This document shows, in pieces, positions 42,709 through 51,825 of a stretch of DNA of 64,000 nucleotides. Source of the DNA: Micromonosporaceae bacterium KJ-029 (GTDB lineage Bacteria; Actinomycetota; Actinomycetes; Mycobacteriales; Micromonosporaceae); assembly GCA_005402585.1 (NCBI GenBank), contig BIFP01000068.1, forward strand, positions 62,001-126,000, given 5' to 3'. Every line of letters starts with the position of its first letter. Within the stretch, counting starts at the first letter, position 1. Under the pieces are notes generated by a model that saw nothing but the letters and a program-made list of their open reading frames with translations, was not told where the DNA came from and ran no database searches. The position numbers were made by a program, and so were the translations under genes.

Positions 42709-43639
42709 CGTCGACCTCCTCGGCGGGCTTGTCCGGCCGCAGCCGCAGGACCCGGGGAAACCGTAGCCGCCCGTCCGGGGTGCGCTGGCCGTACTTGACC
42801 TCCACCACCACCCGGGGAGTCACCCAGATCGCGCCCCGGGCATCCTCGCGGGGCACGTCCCTACCGAACGGAGACGCGGTGGTGCGCAGCGGCTCCAGCT
42901 CACGCAGCAGTTCGCGTTCGAGGGCCGCGCCGATACCGCCGCCGACCCGCCCCCGGAAGACGAGTCGCCCGCCGGCACCGGGCACCCCGACCAGCAGGCC
43001 GCCGATCTTCCGCGCACCGGGCCGCCAGCCACCGATCACGAAGTCGCCGGTCACCTCCAGCTTGACCTTCATCCAGTCCGGCGAGCGCGCCCCTGGCCGG
43101 TAGGCCGAGTCGACCCGCTTGGCCATCACCCCCTCCAGGCCGTGCTCGCCGGCCGCCTCGTAGGTGGCCGGGCCGTCGAAGAAGACCGGCGGCACCGCCC
43201 ATCGCGCCGCGCCGAGCCCCAGGTCGTCGAGGGCCTCCCGGCGCCGGGCGTACGGCCAGCCGGTGAGGTCAGCGCCGCGCAGCCGCAACAGGTCGAAGAT
43301 CATGTACGTGACCGGTGCTGCCGCCGCCAGACGGGCCGCCTTCGCCGGGTCCCGCACGTGCATCCGCTCGGCCAGAGCGGTGAACGACGGCCGCCCGGCC
43401 TGGTCGAAGAGCACCACCTCGCCGTCGAGCAGCGCGTCGTCGATCTGCTCGGCGAGCGGAATCAGTTCGGGGTACGCGGTGGTGATCTCCACGCCGGAGC
43501 GGGCGTACAGGCGCTGGCGCCCGGCTGCGATGTCGGCGAGCGCGCGTACGCCGTCCCACTTGAACTCGTACGCCCAGCCGGCACCGACCGGGAGCTGCCC
43601 GGTCATCGCGAGCATCGGCTTGAGCGGCGCGCCGGGCAC
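42698..43639 (-). CDS. ATP-dependent DNA ligase (LigD/LigC-type)
   Basis: 313 residues of an ATP-dependent DNA ligase: nucleotidyl Lys in YEFKWDGVRALAD, then LLDGEVVLFD (motif III), VMAKRVDSAYRPGARSPDWM-type motif IV-V region and a final OB-fold ending. It seals breaks in Ku-dependent end joining with the polymerase gene just downstream. TACAGT 6 nt before the GTG at 43639 sets the start as leaderless. It is divergent from Ku across 86 bp. Confidence 0.9.
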   Translation of the reverse strand: MPGAPLKPMLAMTGQLPVGAGWAYEFKWDGVRALADIAAGRQRLYARSGVEITTAYPELIPLAEQIDDALLDGEVVLFDQAGRPSFTALAERMHVRDPAKAARLAAAAPVTYMIFDLLRLRGADLTGWPYARRREALDDLGLGAARWAVPPVFFDGPATYEAAGEHGLEGVMAKRVDSAYRPGARSPDWMKVKLEVTGDFVIGGWRPGARKIGGLLVGVPGAGGRLVFRGRVGGGIGAALERELLRELEPLRTTASPFGRDVPREDARGAIWVTPRVVVEVKYGQRTPDGRLRFPRVLRLRPDKPAEEVDDVS

Positions 43640-43645
43640 GACCCG

Positions 43646-43651
43646 ACTGTA
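43646..43651 (-). promoter_or_regulatory. -10 box of the NHEJ ligase gene
   Basis: Minus-strand TACAGT, CGGGTC, GTG: leaderless geometry for the ligase gene. On the other strand TACGTT at 43675-43680 is a likely -10 for Ku, giving a leader of about 38 nt. Confidence 0.45.
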
Positions 43652-43725
43652 GTAGCAAGCCGAACACCTCGCGTTACGTTCACTCTGATGCGAGCATGGT
43701 CGATACCGGGGAAGGGGGACGCAGG

Positions 43726-44778
43726 ATGCGGGCCATCTGGAAGGGAGCCGTGTCGTTCGGCCTGGTCTCGATCGGGGTCAAGCTCTACTCGGCAACCGAG
43801 GAGAAGGACATCCGGTTCCACCAGGTGCACCGGGAGGACGGCGGGCGGATCCGATACAAGCGCACCTGCCAGGTCTGCGGCGAGGAGGTCAGCTACGACG
43901 ACATCGCCAAGGGCTACGACATCGGCGGCGGGGAGATGGTGATTCTCACCGACGAGGACTTCGCCGAGCTGCCGTTGAGCACCTCGCACGCGATCGACGT
44001 GCTGGAGTTCGTCCCGGCCGAGCAGGTCGACCCGATCCTCTACAACAAGGCGTACTTCCTGGAGCCGGAGGGGACGGCGACCAAGCCGTACCTGCTGCTG
44101 CGGGACGCGCTGACCGACTCGGAACGGGTGGCCATCGTCAAGGTGGCGCTGCGCCAGCGGGAGCAGTTGGCCACCCTGCGGGTCCGCGAGGGCGTGCTGC
44201 TGCTGAACACAATGCTCTGGCCCGACGAGATCCGTAAACCGGACTTCGGCTTCCTCGGCGAGGACCTGAAGGTCCGGCCACCCGAGCTGGCCATGGCCAC
44301 CTCACTGATCGACTCGATGGCCGGCGACTTCCAGCCGGACGAGTTCACCGACGACTACCGGACGGCGTTGCAGGAGGTCATCGACGCCAAGGTGGAGGGA
44401 CGCGAGGTGGTCCAGCCGGAGGAGGTCGAGGAGGCCCCGCCCGCCGCCGTCGACCTGATGGCCGCGCTCAAGGCGTCGGTCGAGCGGGCCCGCGCGGCCC
44501 GGGGAGAGGGCGGTGCGGCCGCGGCGGCCGGCGGGGCGGGTGCGCCCACCCCGATCACCGCTGCGCGCTCCGCCCAGAAGAAGGCCGCCGGGACGACCGC
44601 GAAGAAGGCCCCGGCGAAGAAGACCGCCGAGAAGAAGGCCGCAACCGAGAAGAAGGCCGCGGCGGAGAAGAAGACGCCCGCCAAGAAGGCCCAGGCGGGC
44701 AAGAAGACCGTGGAGAAGAAGGCGACGAAAGCCGCGAAGGCCCCCGCGAAGAAGACCACCCCCCGCAAGACCGCCTGA
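43726..44778 (+). CDS. ku: Ku, bacterial NHEJ end-binding protein
   Basis: 350 residues. N-terminal MRAIWKGAVSFGLVSIGVKLYSATEE is the standard Ku start, with the central VEFVPAEQVDPILYNKAYFL-type bridge region. Residues about 270-350 form a Lys/Ala/Pro-rich, histone-H1-like tail (KKAPAKK repeats), longer than the minimal Ku core and likely to bind DNA. The ATG at 43726 is chosen with the GGGGGACGCAGG ribosome site; the in-frame ATG at 43696 is less likely. With the divergent ligase and polymerase it makes a complete NHEJ set. Confidence 0.93.
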   Translation: MRAIWKGAVSFGLVSIGVKLYSATEEKDIRFHQVHREDGGRIRYKRTCQVCGEEVSYDDIAKGYDIGGGEMVILTDEDFAELPLSTSHAIDVLEFVPAEQVDPILYNKAYFLEPEGTATKPYLLLRDALTDSERVAIVKVALRQREQLATLRVREGVLLLNTMLWPDEIRKPDFGFLGEDLKVRPPELAMATSLIDSMAGDFQPDEFTDDYRTALQEVIDAKVEGREVVQPEEVEEAPPAAVDLMAALKASVERARAARGEGGAAAAAGGAGAPTPITAARSAQKKAAGTTAKKAPAKKTAEKKAATEKKAAAEKKTPAKKAQAGKKTVEKKATKAAKAPAKKTTPRKTA

Positions 44779-44942
44779 CCGCACCGGGCCGGAAGGTCCC
44801 CTTTCGACGGCGCGGTCACCCCGGCGTAGACGGCATCAGATGCCGCAATTCGCACCGGCACGCGGACCCCTCGTCGACGCCGGCTCGGCGATTTCGCGCG
44901 GGTTAACACTCCGCTAGGCGCGAATCTCCAGCCTTCAGGCCA

Positions 44943-44971
44943 TTGACCAGGAATTTTGTGAATCTTAGGCT
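44943..44971 (+). promoter_or_regulatory. Consensus promoter of the M1 peptidase
   Basis: TTGACC (44943-44948), a 17-nt spacer and TAGGCT (44966-44971) form the best -35/-10 pair in the window. Transcription would start about 44978, 23 bp before the ATG. The AT-rich spacer stands out. Confidence 0.7.
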
Positions 44972-45000
44972 GCCCCGGCATCCCCACCGAGAGGATTCAC

Positions 45001-46425
45001 ATGACACACCCCCGCCTGCGTGGTGCCGCCCTCGCCACGGCCACCCTGGTGGCAGTCGGCTCGCTGGTGGCGCCGAACGTGGCCAGCGCAGCACCCGGCA
45101 ACCCCGGCGCTCCCCGCTTCTCGCCCGGCGCACCGAGCATCGGCGACCCGTACTTCCCCGACCAGGGCAACGGCGGGTACGACGTCCAGCACTACGATCT
45201 CAACTTCTCGTACGACCCGGCGACCCGGTTGATGGACGCCACCGCGACGATCACCGCGCTCGCCACCCAGGATCTCGACCAGTTCAACCTGGACTTCCGG
45301 GGTCCGGAGATCTCCTCGCTGACGGTGAACGGGAAGCCGAACGACTTCACCCGGGACGGCCAGGAGCTGATCGTCACCCCGCGCCCGAAGCCGAAGACCG
45401 GCCAGACGTTCACCGTGGTGGTGAAGTACGCCGGCGTACCAGGCCCGGTGACCGACCCGGACGGGTCGGTCGAGGGCTGGATCCCGACCGATGACGGTGC
45501 CTTCGTCGTCGGTGAGCCGCAGGGCACCCCGGCCTGGCTGCCGAGCAACGACACCCCGACCGACAAGGCGACCTTCCGGTTCACCGCGAAGGTGCCGGAG
45601 GGCCTCACCGCCGTCGGCAACGGCCAGCTCCTCTCCCAGCAGACCCAGGACGGCTGGACCACGTTCGTCTGGGACAACACCGAGCCGATGGCGACGTACC
45701 TGGCGACGATCACCATCGGCAGGTTCCAGGTCACCGAGTCGGTCACCCCGAGTGGCATCCCGTCGTACGTGGCGATCGACCCGCGTCTGGTCACCGGCTC
45801 GGCCAACGCCGTGTCGCAGATCCCGCGGATGATGGAGTTCTTCACCGAGAAGTTCGGGCCATACCCGTTCGCCTCCACCGGGGCGATCATCGACTACGCC
45901 CCGCAGGTGGGTTACGCCCTGGAGACCCAGACCAAGCCGATCTTCTCGAACACGGCGAGCGTCGGCACCATGGCCCACGAGATCGCCCACCAGTGGTACG
46001 GCAACAGCGTCTCCCCGGAGCGCTGGAAGGACATCTGGCTCAACGAGGGCTTCGCCACCTACGGCCAGTGGATGTACACCGAGTTCAACGGCGGGGCGAC
46101 GGTCGCCCAGACGTTCAACAGCAGCAGCAACTACGGGCGTGCCGCGAGCTCGTCGTTCTGGCAGGTGCTCCTCGCCGACCCGGGCCCGATGGACATGTTC
46201 AGCAACATCCCCTACAACCGTGGCGCCATGACCCTGCACGCGCTGCGCGGCAAGGTCGGTGAGGAGGCGTTCTCCCGCATCCTGAAGCAGTGGGCGGCGA
46301 CCCACCAGTACAGCCACGCCGCCACGGCCGACTTCATCTCGCTGGCCGAGCGGGAGTCCGGGCAGGACCTGACCGCCTTCTTCGACGTGTGGGTGTTCAA
46401 GACGGGCAAGCCGACGTCCTGGTGA
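45001..46425 (+). CDS. Secreted M1-family metallopeptidase
   Basis: 474 residues with a signal peptide (LRGAALATATLVAVGSLVAP, cleaved near ASA-APG at about residue 28), then an N-terminal beta domain and the M1 zinc site HEIAHQWYGN with the downstream zinc Glu in NEGFATYGQWM. The substrate-binding GAMEN-like motif is not clear, so an aminopeptidase activity is likely but not certain. The C-terminal helical domain of classic aminopeptidase N is short here. The upstream promoter is consensus; a strong hairpin follows. Confidence 0.9.
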   Translation: MTHPRLRGAALATATLVAVGSLVAPNVASAAPGNPGAPRFSPGAPSIGDPYFPDQGNGGYDVQHYDLNFSYDPATRLMDATATITALATQDLDQFNLDFRGPEISSLTVNGKPNDFTRDGQELIVTPRPKPKTGQTFTVVVKYAGVPGPVTDPDGSVEGWIPTDDGAFVVGEPQGTPAWLPSNDTPTDKATFRFTAKVPEGLTAVGNGQLLSQQTQDGWTTFVWDNTEPMATYLATITIGRFQVTESVTPSGIPSYVAIDPRLVTGSANAVSQIPRMMEFFTEKFGPYPFASTGAIIDYAPQVGYALETQTKPIFSNTASVGTMAHEIAHQWYGNSVSPERWKDIWLNEGFATYGQWMYTEFNGGATVAQTFNSSSNYGRAASSSFWQVLLADPGPMDMFSNIPYNRGAMTLHALRGKVGEEAFSRILKQWAATHQYSHAATADFISLAERESGQDLTAFFDVWVFKTGKPTSW

Positions 46426-46476
46426 CCCGTCCGTGGGATGGCGAGACCCAGCGCTGACGAGTGTCGGCGACGACAC

Positions 46477-46513
46477 GGTGCGGGGTCCGGAAGCGCGTTC
46501 CGGGCCCCGCACC
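46477..46513 (+). terminator. 16-bp hairpin after the M1 peptidase
   Basis: GGTGCGGGGTCCGGAA (46477-46492) pairs with TTCCGGGCCCCGCACC (46498-46513) with only one G-U-type mismatch and a 5-nt loop. It lies about 50 bp after the peptidase stop. Confidence 0.7.
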
Positions 46514-46645
46514 GGCATCGCAACCGTCCCATCCTTCCCGCGAGCCACAATCGATCATCGGAAGTACGCCGGCCACCAGGTACCGTGTGTCGGCGACGGC
46601 GTCCGTGGCCCGGACGCACCCACCTCTCAACAGGGAGTCGAGGAC

Positions 46646-47290
46646 GTGAGCGAGCACGCGGGCGGGCAGGAGACCAAGGCACGGCGGCGACTGGCCGAAC
46701 AGTTGGCGGAGCAGAAGGCCGCCGAGGCCAAGCGCCGGCGGCAGGCCTGGGCCGGCGCGTTCGCCGGCATCGCCGTGGTCGCGGTGCTGATCACCGTGTT
46801 CGTGCTGGTCGGCCAGCGCGGCGACGACACCCCCGAGCAGGCCGCCGGCGTGCCGTCGGCGGCGCCGAGCGACACCGTGGAGCCGGGCGCGCCGCCCGCT
46901 CCGCAGCTGCCCGAGGGGGCGGACCCGGCGCTCGGCAGCAAGCCGACCGTGGCCGCCGGCGAGGGCAAGCTGACCAAGCTCACCGTGACCCCGCTGATCG
47001 AGGGCGCCGGGCCGAAGGTCGAGTCCGGCCAGGCGATCACCACCAACTACGTCGGGGTGTTCTACGAGAACGGTGAGGAGTTCGACTCCTCCTGGAGCCG
47101 GGGAGAGCCGGCCACCTTCCCGATCGGCGTCGGTCAGGTCATCGAGGGCTGGGACAAGGGCCTGGTCGGCGTGACCGTGGGCAGCCGGGTGCAGCTCGAC
47201 ATCCCGGCCGAGCAGGCGTACGGCGACGGCGCGGGCGGGCGCCCGGGCGGCCCCTTGCGCTTCGTGGTGGACATCCTCGCCGCTCAGTAG
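46646..47290 (+). CDS. FKBP-type peptidyl-prolyl isomerase, membrane-anchored
   Basis: 214 residues: a charged, coiled-coil-like N-terminus (QETKARRRLAEQLAEQKAAE), a membrane segment (AGIAVVAVLITVFVLVG), a Pro/Ala-rich linker and an FKBP domain (TNYVGVFYENGEEFDSSWSR, then FPIGVGQVIEGWDKGLVGV). It catalyses proline isomerisation outside the membrane, as a foldase for secreted proteins. The GTG at 46646 is preceded by GGGAGTCGAGGAC. It follows the M1 peptidase terminator, and the SCO6745-type gene starts 33 bp after it. Confidence 0.88.
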   Translation: MSEHAGGQETKARRRLAEQLAEQKAAEAKRRRQAWAGAFAGIAVVAVLITVFVLVGQRGDDTPEQAAGVPSAAPSDTVEPGAPPAPQLPEGADPALGSKPTVAAGEGKLTKLTVTPLIEGAGPKVESGQAITTNYVGVFYENGEEFDSSWSRGEPATFPIGVGQVIEGWDKGLVGVTVGSRVQLDIPAEQAYGDGAGGRPGGPLRFVVDILAAQ

Positions 47291-47322
47291 GACCGCACGG
47301 CCGGAGAAACGGGGAGGTACAG

Positions 47323-48183
47323 GTGACGGCGCTGGACGACGCGGGGCGGACCGCCCGGCTGATGTGGCTGCACTACGAGCCCGTACACGCCGTCACCTAC
47401 TTCCACCCGCGGGCCCGGGCCGCGTACGAGGCGGCCGGGCTGCGCGGGTACTGGCGCGGCTACTTCGCCGGCCGGGCCGCCCCGCTGGGCGCGACCGGCC
47501 CCGCCCCCGTGGTCGCTGCCTTTTTCAACTTCGCCCCGCAGATGGTGACCCGCGCCCTGCCCGCGGTGTGGCAGCTGGCCACCCCCGAGGAGGCCCTGCG
47601 GTCCCGGCTCACCGGGGCGGTGCAGGCGCTCGCCGAGCTGACCTACGAGCTACCCGAACAGCACCTGGCGGAGAGCGCCGAGTTGCTGGAGGCCGCCGCC
47701 GACACGGTCGAGACCGGCGGCCGGGTGCTCGGGGCGGCCAACGCCGCCCTGCCGCGCGGCGAGTACCCGCTGGCCCGGCTCTGGCAGGCCGCCACCACGC
47801 TGCGCGAGCACCGCGGGGACGGGCACGTGGCGGCGCTGGTCGCCGCCGACCTGGACCCGGTGGAGACGCTGGCCTGGCGGGTCGCGGTCGACATGCCACC
47901 GCAGAATCTGCTCGGCCGGGGCTGGTCGGAGCAGGAGTGGGCGCAGGCACGCGAACGGCTGGCCACCCGAGGCTGGCTGACCACGGACGGCCAGCCGACC
48001 GAGCGCGGCCGGGCCGGTTTCCAGGCCGTCGAGGACGCCACCGACCACGCCGCCGCCCGGCCCTGGCGGGCGCTGGGGGCCCAGCGTACGGAGCGGCTGC
48101 GTGAGCTGCTCGAACCGATCGCCCGCGGCGGGCACACGGTGATCCCGCAGAGCAGCCCGATCGGCCTGCCCGCACTGCCCTGA
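47323..48183 (+). CDS. SCO6745-family protein
   Basis: 286 residues. The N-terminus ARLMWLHYEPVHAVTYFHPR is characteristic of the actinobacterial SCO6745 family. The second half looks helical and ends with a winged-helix-like region (WAQARERLATRGWLTTDGQP). No enzyme motifs are seen, so a regulatory role is possible. The start GTG at 47323 follows GGGGAGG. The HAD gene begins 23 bp after its stop, suggesting cotranscription. Confidence 0.78.
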   Translation: MTALDDAGRTARLMWLHYEPVHAVTYFHPRARAAYEAAGLRGYWRGYFAGRAAPLGATGPAPVVAAFFNFAPQMVTRALPAVWQLATPEEALRSRLTGAVQALAELTYELPEQHLAESAELLEAAADTVETGGRVLGAANAALPRGEYPLARLWQAATTLREHRGDGHVAALVAADLDPVETLAWRVAVDMPPQNLLGRGWSEQEWAQARERLATRGWLTTDGQPTERGRAGFQAVEDATDHAAARPWRALGAQRTERLRELLEPIARGGHTVIPQSSPIGLPALP

Positions 48184-48205
48184 GCCGTCAGGCAGGATGG
48201 GTGTC

Positions 48206-48859
48206 GTGGTGGATGCGGTGGTTTTCGACCTCGACGGCGTGATCGTGGATTCCGAGCCGGTCTGGGAGGAGGTCCGCCGGGCGTACGTGACCACCCACGG
48301 CGGCACCTGGCGGGAGGACACCCAGCGCCGGTTGATGGGGATGAGCACCGGCGAGTGGGCCCACTACCTCAGCGACGAGTTGGGCGTGCGGCGCACCGCC
48401 CAACAGGTCGCCGCCGAGGTGGTCGAGGAGATGACCCGGCGGTACGCGGCCCACGTGCCGGTGATCGACGGCGCGGACGAGGTGGTGCGCCGGCTGGCCG
48501 AGCGGTGGACGCTGGGGCTGGCCAGTTCGTCGCCGACCCGGCTGATCGCGGCGGCGCTGGCCGCCACCGGCCTGACCGACGCGTTCCGCACCACGCTCTC
48601 GACCGAGGAGACCGAGCGCGGCAAGCCGGCGCCGGACGTGTACCTGACCGTCGCGCGGCACCTCGGCGTCGACCCGGCGCGCTGCCTGGCAGTGGAGGAC
48701 TCCTCCAACGGGATCCGGTCGGCGGCCGCCGCAAGGATGACCGTGGTGGCGGTGCCGCACGGGTCGTACCCCCTCGACCCGGACGCGGAGCGTCTGGCGG
48801 CGGCGGTGCTGGGTTCGATCGGCGAGCTGACCCCGGAGGTCGTGGACCGGCTCGGCTGA
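48206..48859 (+). CDS. HAD-family phosphatase (beta-phosphoglucomutase-like)
   Basis: 217 residues. Motif I AVVFDLDGVIVDSEPVWEEV (two Asp), motif II LASSSPTRLI, motif III Lys in ERGKPAPDVYL, and motif IV VEDSSNGIRSAAAARM; the helical cap places it in subfamily IA with phosphoglycolate phosphatase or beta-phosphoglucomutase. Start GTG at 48206 gives the usual N-terminus; an in-frame ATG at 48197 is possible. The substrate cannot be named. The neighbouring quinone reductase begins 60 bp later on the same strand. Confidence 0.88.
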   Translation: MVDAVVFDLDGVIVDSEPVWEEVRRAYVTTHGGTWREDTQRRLMGMSTGEWAHYLSDELGVRRTAQQVAAEVVEEMTRRYAAHVPVIDGADEVVRRLAERWTLGLASSSPTRLIAAALAATGLTDAFRTTLSTEETERGKPAPDVYLTVARHLGVDPARCLAVEDSSNGIRSAAAARMTVVAVPHGSYPLDPDAERLAAAVLGSIGELTPEVVDRLG

Positions 48860-48922
48860 ACCGCCACCGACCCGTCCCCGCCCCGCCTACGGTCGGTGAC
48901 ATGGCGGCGGGAGGAGACGGCG

Positions 48923-49933
48923 ATGAAGGCGATCGTGTACGAGAGCACCGGTGACCCGTCGGTGCTCCAACTGGTCGACCGGCCGGTGCCGGAACCCGGT
49001 CGGGGCGAGGTGCTGGTGCGCATCGCGTACTCCGGGGTGAACCCGACGGACTGGAAGGCACGCCGGCAAGGGCCGATGCCGGCGGACTGGCAGACCCCCG
49101 GGCAGGACGGCGCCGGGGTGGTCGAGGCGGTCGGCGAGGGCGTCGACCAGGACCTGATCGGCGAGCGAGTGTGGCTCTGGGAGGCGGCCTGGCAGCGGCC
49201 GTGGGGCACCGCGGCCGAGTACACCGTGGTGCCGGTACGGCAGGCGATACGCCTCGGTGATGCCTCCTTCGAGCTGGGTGCCTGCCTGGGCATCCCGTTC
49301 CTGACCGCACACCGCTGCCTGACCGCCGGGGAGTACCTGCCGCACGGGCTGCGGGCGGGGGCGCTGAGCGATCACACGGTGCTGGTGCAGGGCGGCGCGG
49401 GGGCCGTGGGCAATGCGGCGATCCAGCTCGCGGCGTGGGCCGACGCCTGCGTGATCGCCACGGTGAGCAGCGCGGAGAAGGCCCAGCTGGCTGCGGCGGC
49501 CGGCGCCTCCGTAGTGATCAACTATCGGGAACAGGACGTGGTCGAGGAGGTCCGAAAGGTCGCGCCCGACGGGGTGCACGCGATCGTGGAGGTCTCCCCC
49601 GCCCGTAACACCGCCACCGACGTGCAACTGCTGCATCGCGGCGGAGTGGTCTGCGTGTACGCCGACAACGGCGGCGACGAGGTGACGTTGCCGATCCGTC
49701 CGCTGATGGCGCCGAACGCCCGCTGGCAGTTCGTGCTGGTGTACACGATGCCGAAGGCGGCGAAGGCGCAGGCGGTGGTGGACGTCGCGGCGGCAGCCGC
49801 CCAGGGCGGGATCCGGGTGGGCGAGGAGGCCGGCCTGCCGCTGCACCGCTATTCGCTGTCGGCGACCGCCGCCGCGCAGCAGGCGGTGGAGGACTCCGTG
49901 GTCGGCAAGGTGCTGATCAGCGCCAGCGAATGA
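48923..49933 (+). CDS. Zinc-independent quinone oxidoreductase / MDR family
   Basis: 336 residues. N-terminal MKAIVYESTGDPSVLQLVDR and GVNPTDWKARRQGP, then the nucleotide-binding VLVQGGAGAVGNAAIQLAAW Rossmann motif, and C-terminal GKVLISASE. It lacks the Cys/His zinc ligands, fitting NADPH:quinone reductase-like enzymes (QOR). It reduces quinones or enones. The ATG at 48923 follows GGAGGAGACGGCG. A perfect 14-bp hairpin follows the stop. Confidence 0.9.
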   Translation: MKAIVYESTGDPSVLQLVDRPVPEPGRGEVLVRIAYSGVNPTDWKARRQGPMPADWQTPGQDGAGVVEAVGEGVDQDLIGERVWLWEAAWQRPWGTAAEYTVVPVRQAIRLGDASFELGACLGIPFLTAHRCLTAGEYLPHGLRAGALSDHTVLVQGGAGAVGNAAIQLAAWADACVIATVSSAEKAQLAAAAGASVVINYREQDVVEEVRKVAPDGVHAIVEVSPARNTATDVQLLHRGGVVCVYADNGGDEVTLPIRPLMAPNARWQFVLVYTMPKAAKAQAVVDVAAAAAQGGIRVGEEAGLPLHRYSLSATAAAQQAVEDSVVGKVLISASE

Positions 49934-50020
49934 TGCTCTGACCTGGGCAAAATTCCCATCAGCGGGACAGAGGCGAACAACTTTCGCAATACTGACAGTG
50001 CGGGTCGCCCCGCAAGGAAC

Positions 50021-50057
50021 GGGCGGCCCCGGCGCGGTGCGAACGCCGGGGCCGCCC
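50021..50057. terminator. 14-bp bidirectional terminator hairpin
   Basis: GGGCGGCCCCGGCG (50021-50034), a 9-nt loop and CGCCGGGGCCGCCC (50044-50057) pair perfectly. It lies between the convergent quinone reductase and acyl-CoA ligase genes. Confidence 0.75.
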
Positions 50058-50119
50058 ACCGGAGAGAGGGTCTGGAGAAGGCCCCCTACTTCCTAACGGC
50101 GATGATGCGCCGGAAATCG

Positions 50120-51769
50120 TTACGGCGTGGCCAGTTCCCGCACATCCAGGTCACCGTCGGCGTACCGGGACCGCACCACCTTCTTGTCGAACTTGCCGAC
50201 ACTGGTCTTTGGCACCACGTCGACGAACGCCCACCGCTCCGGCAACTGCCAGCGGGCCACCGACCCGGCTAGGAACTCGTATAGCTCCTCCGGCGTGGCC
50301 GAGGCCCCCTCGCGCAGCACCACGGTGGCCAGCGGCCGCTCGTCCCAGCGCTGGTCCGGTACGCCCACCACGCAGGCCTCCAGCACCGCCGGGTGGGCCA
50401 TCAGCGCGTTCTCCAACTCCACCGAGGAGATCCACTCCCCGCCCGACTTGATCACGTCCTTGGCCCGGTCGGTCAGGGTGATGTACCCGTCCGCCGACAG
50501 CATGCCCACGTCACCGGTGCGCAGCCAGCCGTCGCGGAATTTCTCCGGATCCGGGGCGTCGTCGCCGACGTACCGGGCGGTGACCCACGGGCCACGGACC
50601 TCCAGTTCACCGACGGACGCCCCGTCCGCGGGCAGCGGCTCCCCCGCCGGGCCCACGATCCTTGCCTGCACCCCGGCCGGCACCCGGCCCTGGGTGTACC
50701 GGTAGCGCCAGGCGTCCTCGCCGGTCGCGCCGGCCGGCGGCCGGGCCACCGAGCCGAGCGGCGACATCTCGGTCATCCCCCAGGCGTGGATGACGTCGAC
50801 ACCGTGCCGGTCGTGGAAGGCGTGCATCAGCGCGGGCGGGCAGGCCGAGCCGCCGACGATCACCTCGGTCAGCGAGGAGGTGTCCATCTCGTGGCCGTCC
50901 AGGTAGGCCAGCAGGTCGGTCCAGATGGTCGGCACCGCACCGGCCAGCGTCGGCCGCTCGGCGGCGATCATCTCCGCGATCGGGGCGGCTTGGAGGAAGC
51001 GGTCCGGCATCAGCAGGGACGCACCGGAGAGGAAGGCCGCGTACGGCAGGCCCCAGGACATCGCGTGGAACATCGGCACGATGACCAACTCCCGGTCCGT
51101 CGGCCCGAGCCCGAAGCCCTCCGGCATGCAGATCTGCAACGAGTGCAGGTAGATCGAGCGATGCGAGTAGGCCACCCCCTTGGGGTTGCCGGTGGTGCCG
51201 GAGGTGTAGCAGAGGGCGGCGGCGTCGCGCTCGTCCACCTCGGGCCAGTCGTACGCCTCCGGCCGGCCGGCCAGCAGCGCGTCCCAGTGATGTACGGCGA
51301 TCCGGTCACCGGCCGCGGCCACCAGCGGCGCGGGATCACCGCCCCCGACCACCACCACGTGCCGCACGCCGGCCATCGCGCCGATCGACTTGGCCAGCAG
51401 CGGGATCAGCGTCGAGTCGACCAGCACCACCCGGTCGTCGGCGTGGTTGGCGATGTAGGCGACCTGGTCGGGGAAGAGCCGGATGTTCAAGGTGTGCAGC
51501 ACCGCGCCCATGCTGGGCACCGCGAAGTAGGCCACCAGGTGCTCGGTGTTGTTCCACATGAAGGTGGCAACCCGCTCGTCCCCGGTCACCCCGCACTCCG
51601 CCCGCAGGGCGTGGGCCAGGCGGGCGGCGTCCCGCCCGATCTGGGCGTACGTGCTGCGGCGTGGCTCAGCGTCGGTCCACGTCACCACCTCGGCCGCGCC
51701 GTGCACGGTGGCGCCGTGTTCGAGGATCCGGGAGACCTGGAGCGGGGCGTCCATCATCGTGCTACGCAT
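50120..51769 (-). CDS. Fatty-acid-CoA ligase (AMP-forming)
   Basis: 549-residue acyl-CoA synthetase. Motif A3 AALCYTSGTTGNPKGV (Thr/Gly-rich P-loop), A5 VDVIHAWGMTEMSPL, A7-A8 LRTGDVGMLSADGYI, TLTDRAKDVIKSGGEWI, and A10 KTSVGKFDKKVV. The sequence resembles medium/long-chain fatty acid ligases (FadD-like); the chain length is unknown. The ATG at 51769 is fixed by TAGCTT 7 nt upstream (leaderless). It is divergent from the NUDIX gene across 56 bp. Confidence 0.92.
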   Translation of the reverse strand: MRSTMMDAPLQVSRILEHGATVHGAAEVVTWTDAEPRRSTYAQIGRDAARLAHALRAECGVTGDERVATFMWNNTEHLVAYFAVPSMGAVLHTLNIRLFPDQVAYIANHADDRVVLVDSTLIPLLAKSIGAMAGVRHVVVVGGGDPAPLVAAAGDRIAVHHWDALLAGRPEAYDWPEVDERDAAALCYTSGTTGNPKGVAYSHRSIYLHSLQICMPEGFGLGPTDRELVIVPMFHAMSWGLPYAAFLSGASLLMPDRFLQAAPIAEMIAAERPTLAGAVPTIWTDLLAYLDGHEMDTSSLTEVIVGGSACPPALMHAFHDRHGVDVIHAWGMTEMSPLGSVARPPAGATGEDAWRYRYTQGRVPAGVQARIVGPAGEPLPADGASVGELEVRGPWVTARYVGDDAPDPEKFRDGWLRTGDVGMLSADGYITLTDRAKDVIKSGGEWISSVELENALMAHPAVLEACVVGVPDQRWDERPLATVVLREGASATPEELYEFLAGSVARWQLPERWAFVDVVPKTSVGKFDKKVVRSRYADGDLDVRELATP

Positions 51770-51776
51770 GGGTAAC

Positions 51777-51818
51777 AAGCTAGTGTCGCCCGTCACACCT
51801 TGGGAACCCCCGTAAGTT
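51777..51818. promoter_or_regulatory. Divergent leaderless promoters, acyl-CoA ligase and NUDIX
   Basis: TAGCTT on the minus strand (51777-51782) lies 7 nt before the ligase ATG, and TAAGTT on the plus strand (51813-51818) lies 7 nt before the NUDIX GTG at 51826. With only 30 bp between the two -10 boxes, the -35 regions must overlap. Confidence 0.6.
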
Positions 51819-51825
51819 TGTCCGG

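Noticed and set aside
44590..44778. Tandem DNA repeat at the Ku 3' end
   Set aside because: The repeated AAGAAGG-like units are simply the codons of the Lys/Ala-rich tail of Ku, which is common in actinobacterial Ku.
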